Source: Morinoia aosen
Taxonomy: Eukaryota > Arthropoda > Malacostraca > Amphipoda > Talitridae
DNA length: 64,000 nucleotides
Direction: 5' to 3'
NCBI GenBank assembly: GCA_030386875.1
Contig: CM059562.1
Coordinates: 61,688,201-61,752,200 of the forward strand
Position numbers and translations under genes: made by a program. Under the pieces are notes generated by a model, which did no database searches, was not told the DNA's origin, and was given only the letters and a program-made list of their open reading frames with translations. Shown here in pieces: positions 59,830 to 64,000 of the stretch. The stretch's first letter is position 1. Each line of letters opens with the position of its first letter.

Positions 59830-62800
59830 TATGAATTCAGCATGAATTTATAATTACGGCAGAATTGATACAATACGATAACATTGACTCACAATCCAAG
59901 AACATGTCATTAGAACCCAGTTCAATTTTACAACCTGCCTCAAAGCCTACCCTACTGAATTACACACAATTGATATCCCAGTAAATCTGGCCGGCCAGCC
60001 CTTCCCTCACTTTCCCACACATGAATATGACAGAATACCCCTCAATTATTGTGGCGTTCAGCAGTACAGATGTGGTCATAACGTTCGTTCACACGTTCCT
60101 TCTCAAAGGCACGAATCCAGTTCAGTCTCCACAAGTGATTCTCAGTTCAAAAAAATTTATGACGACCACCTTCCAAATCTCCACTTCTGACTTCTAGCGC
60201 GTAACCTCCAATCACGTTAGACATCTGCGACGACCGCCCTGCCTGCAAATAATTTACCAGCTCGTTACTTCTTTTAATTGCCAAAAAATTGTGCTCAAAA
60301 ATTATTTTAAATTTTTACGTTAATGTGACATTATTTTTCATGACTTTTATTTCAAAACTTCTTTTCAAAAGGAACTGTATATCTCATGATCCGAAATACT
60401 CCTTACCCGCCCATCTGTCGTTCAAATTATTACTTCATATACTGCACAGTTTGGTTACGATGTTTTCATTTCTGGAAAATAGACGTGACATTTTTTTAAT
60501 TTCATTTTAATTTACGGGCTCAAAACAACTTATTCAACTTCCTCTATACGTTCAATATATTCAATATTTTCACTTATATTTTTCAGAATGCTTTTCCAGT
60601 ATGACACTTAGTTACACGTACTTCTTTCTATGATGATGCACCGCGTTAGACTGCTCGCATCTAATCAGCTCTGTCCCTCCGTTCAAAAGCTGTACTCCCC
60701 CTTTTCTTTTGTGAGACCAATCATGTTCTCACGGGCTTCTTGAGCGTCCTCCTAGACTTCCCTCTAACGTTCCCATTGGTTTTCCCTGAGGCTGTCCTTT
60801 TCTTATTTGCTGTTGAAATGTTTTGCCAAGCGCGCCGTAATCTCCGCCTTCTTCTGAGGTTGTTTGCTTTTCGACAATATATCGCTCGCTTTCTAACGGA
60901 CCTCCTAAGCCTACCATGGTGTGTCATAAATCTGTCACCCTCTTCTGTCCAGCGTCCTCAGCCCCAACGCTTACAAGTGCTTCCAATAAATTTCTCTCCA
61001 TGTGGTTCAGCCGAACCCTCTCAAGTTTCGCTGGCCTCTTCTCCTCATGTTATTTTAAGATCGCCCTGTCTACAAACACTTTTGTGGAAAGGTTTCTCTG
61101 CCCTGTAAGAGATCTTGTAACCAAGTTCCCTCACACATTCCTTCGTGGTAAAATAAATACAAAACTGCCCGATGCTCTTCAGATTGGCCTTACCAAAACA
61201 TTCTTTCAACGAACGTGTGGGCTCGATCACTCTCTGTACTGCTGAATGCGCACCCTACAATGTTTTAACAACACATAAAGCAAAGCCCACTGATGTATTT
61301 TTTTCTTTTTAAAGTACAAAATTTGTTACACGTAAATTTGTTACACATGATCAAAAACTCGAATTTATCACACCTGGTTAAAATTTTCCCTAAATTCTCA
61401 TTTATAATTCGAAAATTGATTATTCTTGACAGATTCTCGACAGACGGCCCTCCTAGAGTTAAAAAAATTGGCCTGGCATTTTTTTTGAATTAGCTTTCAG
61501 CTATTTATTGAATAATAAGTACTACAGTATGCAGCCAATATAAGACACACATGGTAAATTCTACTTAAGCACATTATCATCTAAACTTTGTTCCGCAGAA
61601 ACAGGGTACCTTACAATTAACACTACAATCATTACTATCAACCTCAGCGTGATATATTGTGTCGTGTTCTTCTAACCGATGTATCTGTTTTTTCCCGCCG
61701 AAGTAAAGTGCGTACTAAATACTTGAGTACTTAACCCTAATAACATTCACAAAATTTCACGGGCACCTTTCCCACTCCTCAGACATCCTAAAGTATCGAT
61801 GATTTTATGTCTCGTAGTTTCAATTTACGCTTGCGTTTTCTGTTCTCCAAATCCTTGCCGCTGCAGTTGACGGTTCGATGTCGACTCCTTTGGTACCGTT
61901 GGCGCATTTGCTCTCTTTCCATGCTTCTCTTCTGCCATTTCAATAGCTTCACACACGCGTTGAAGATGGGTACTTAATTTCAGGAGGAAGTATTGCGAGC
62001 CCCATATCCAGACTCGTATAAAATTTCTATACACCACACTAACTGCACGATTCCATTCTGTAAGATGTATCATTATCACGATTCAAATTACCACCAAATC
62101 ATGTTAAGTGCAATGTTTCACATATATTTTATGAGGTTTATTCAACTCAGTTTTTTAATCGCCAGATTACTCATGAACGTCGATTCGTTGATCAGACAAA
62201 TCGATACGTCAGTAAGTTATATTGATCTGGCGGAAAATACGAGTCGAATCGTCGATAGTTTCCTTCACTGCAGTTTCCCTTCGCGATAGGGTTCTGCATC
62301 CTACGAAGTAATCCTGAAGAGTCCGAGGTATATCCGGCGGTGGTATCCTGTATGCGCGGTGGAATCCAGTGGAACTCCTCTCAGTATTCCTCGATTTCGA
62401 CGTAGAATCTCACTATTCCTTGACATCGACGTAGAAACTCTGGCAGACACCAGCTCATATTTTATTTTCTCCTAGTAACCACTCTTATTAGTGCGAGAAT
62501 TTCATGGGTTAATATTCTTTGAAGACCGTACGTATCATTCAAAGGCTATCCGACGTAATCTCTTTTAATTTTTATTTCACGTATAAATAGAGATGCCTAA
62601 AATGCGGCTTCAATATTCCAATGTGATAATTTGCCTAGTCAAAATTCACAGGAACTTGCATTCGAATTTCAGGAATGCCTTACCAGGCATAAATGTTGCG
62701 ACGCAAACTCCACATTATTCAAGTCAGTTACAATACTCAACAATGCAAAGTACTGTCACTGTTTCATAAGAGTGCCCATTTTATAAAAGCATTTTTGAAC

Positions 62801-64000
62801 GCTATTACAGTTTGGCACCCTAGAATAAATAATCTGCTTTATTTTCACTCCTTCTTCCGTCCTCACGCTGTTGCTGCGTCGTTCTGTGGTGTTTTCCACT
62901 TCGAAGCATGAGTGCTAATTAGTCGAGAACTCCTTCCTGCTCTAGCTTGTTAGTGGCCAGTTGGCTCAGCTACAGCTCAACCACAAGCGGCTCCGAGGTA
63001 ATTACTTGTGCGTCCGGCGTCCTTCTTAATCATGATGTGACATTTCCAGCTATACATTCGTCTTTGTCGCCTCTCACTGCAACGCTTGAATTTGGGCAAT
63101 CCTTTTAAACATCTCCAACGCAGGTGCAATGTGTCCCCCATGTCGTGTTGTTGTTCTATCTTCTTCGTTCTTGTAAATAATTACTTATATTCCACGTGAT
63201 CCTTCCTTAATTTGCTGCTCATGCGAGACGTATTCGTGTTATGCAATTGTTCCGGCCTGTTCTGTGCTGAAGTACATACTACGCTAATCTACCAAGAAAT
63301 TAATTCCTTAAGTCTGAAAAGAAATATACTATACTTATACAGAGTAAGAGGAGAATAATTCCTTCCGCAATACCGTGTTTACGATTTTCTTTCAGGGCAA
63401 GAGTAAGACACAGAGTCAGAAATTCAACGCTACAGTTCAAAAGAATACGAAATTTCAATAAGACGCTAAACTTATTTTCCCCGTTGTGAAAATGAACGGT
63501 CTAAAGGTATAGATAAAATCAGCTAGCCTGAGATAGCCTCAGCCTAAGTACTTCTGATGAAACTTAATTCATTCGCTAGAGCTGTTTCGTATGAAGCGAG
63601 CACGCTTCACGAGAAGCTGGCGAGAACATAAGCATCCTACAAAGGAAACAAAGTACTCCTCTTGAGAAACACACGACGTTAACCTAATAAACGCTCAACT
63701 TCCCTTTACTTAGCAAGAGAGAAAATGACAACTAAGCATAGTGTAAGATTAGATCACTCAACAAGATTTTCGTCCAAACGAAATTTCTTGTGAGCAAAGC
63801 AAGTTGGAGTTACATAACCTAGAGCATATTCCTATTGAACAAAGCATCACACTCTAGTGAGTGAGATTAGATTTAATCACAGCTAGAATAACACAATTCT
63901 ACTAAAGAACGCATTTAGATTAAAGCAATGCAACGCTAAAAAAACTTACTCCTACGCAAGAGTTTTCAAAAATTAAACACACAAGAACACATCCCGCAAA
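59830..64000. other. Unassigned stretch to the window end
   Basis: No gene is recognised. The minus-strand frame at 61825-62079 and the purine-rich minus strand at 60,720-61,230 give charged peptides without known domains. A two-copy 29-bp repeat (tattcctcgatttcgacg against tattccttgacatcgacg) is at 62385-62442. ccttgttaa and ttaacaagaag near 59599-59624 form a small perfect stem. Confidence 0.35.

Noticed and set aside
60720..61230. Possible Penelope-like C-terminus on the minus strand (ELGYKISYRAEK, then EKFIGSTCKR)
   Set aside because: The words loosely recall the region ahead of a GIY-YIG domain, but stops separate them, the catalytic residues are not traceable and no reverse transcriptase is upstream. 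The purine-rich strand yields charged peptides in all frames.
61825..62079. Charged minus-strand peptide (LQRVCEAIEMAEEKHGKRAN) resembling an exon
   Set aside because: No domain is recognised and no convincing acceptor lies at its start. It could be an exon, but the sequence does not support the call.

Overview
The window looks like gene-poor nuclear DNA of an invertebrate, most likely an arthropod. It is AT-rich (estimated by eye at about 60% or more). It has no operons, no bacterial-type gene packing and no long intact open frames. What can be recognised is typical of animal non-coding DNA: an eroded Jockey/CR1-type LINE, two dead Tc1-type transposons, a tRNA-like SINE candidate, minisatellites, foldback repeats and splice-type signals. 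The species cannot be named from the sequence. No host protein-coding gene could be recognised with confidence.

Layout. 1-900: AT-rich, with one short duplicated block. 950-2170: a more GC-rich island with short anonymous frames. 2200-6950: nothing recognised except a GC-rich patch near 5.4 kb. 6990-9670 (minus): a broken non-LTR retrotransposon with traceable endonuclease and reverse-transcriptase parts. 9700-17250: unassigned, with a TATA/CpG cluster near 16.0 kb. 17270-18660 (plus): Tc1 copy 1. 19092-19322: 26-bp minisatellite. 19.3-28.9 kb: unassigned apart from a LINE-type 3' tail near 23.4 kb and a weak MITE candidate near 26.9 kb. 28.9-30.7 kb: a dispersed repeat family, including a head-to-head pair that forms a palindrome of about 306 bp. 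31.7-32.86 kb: a cluster of related direct and inverted repeats ending in a C9G12 tract. 33.17 kb: a sequence with the form of a recursive splice site on the plus strand. 37450-38660 (plus): Tc1 copy 2. 39.2 and 41.3 kb: an inverted pair of nearly identical 84-bp elements. 43865-44900: a 37-bp minisatellite of about 28 copies. 45.7 kb (minus): SINE candidate. 46.7-47.4 kb: a GC-rich island with a 24-bp tandem repeat. 48.4 kb: LTR-like patch. 48.6-64 kb: largely unassigned, with a TATA/initiator/splice-donor arrangement on the minus strand near 59.8 kb.

Reading as a whole. The absence of host exons, the interspersed dead transposons and the single well-formed CAG/GTAAGT zero-length-exon motif fit the inside of a very long intron, or a gene desert next to one. 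If it is an intron, the gene would run on the plus strand. This is inference. The most distinctive structures are the recursive-splice motif, the 37-bp array that repeats a splice acceptor on one strand and a splice donor on the other, and the foldback structures at 30.3-30.6 kb and 31.8-32.1 kb. No clear previously undescribed protein-coding system was found.
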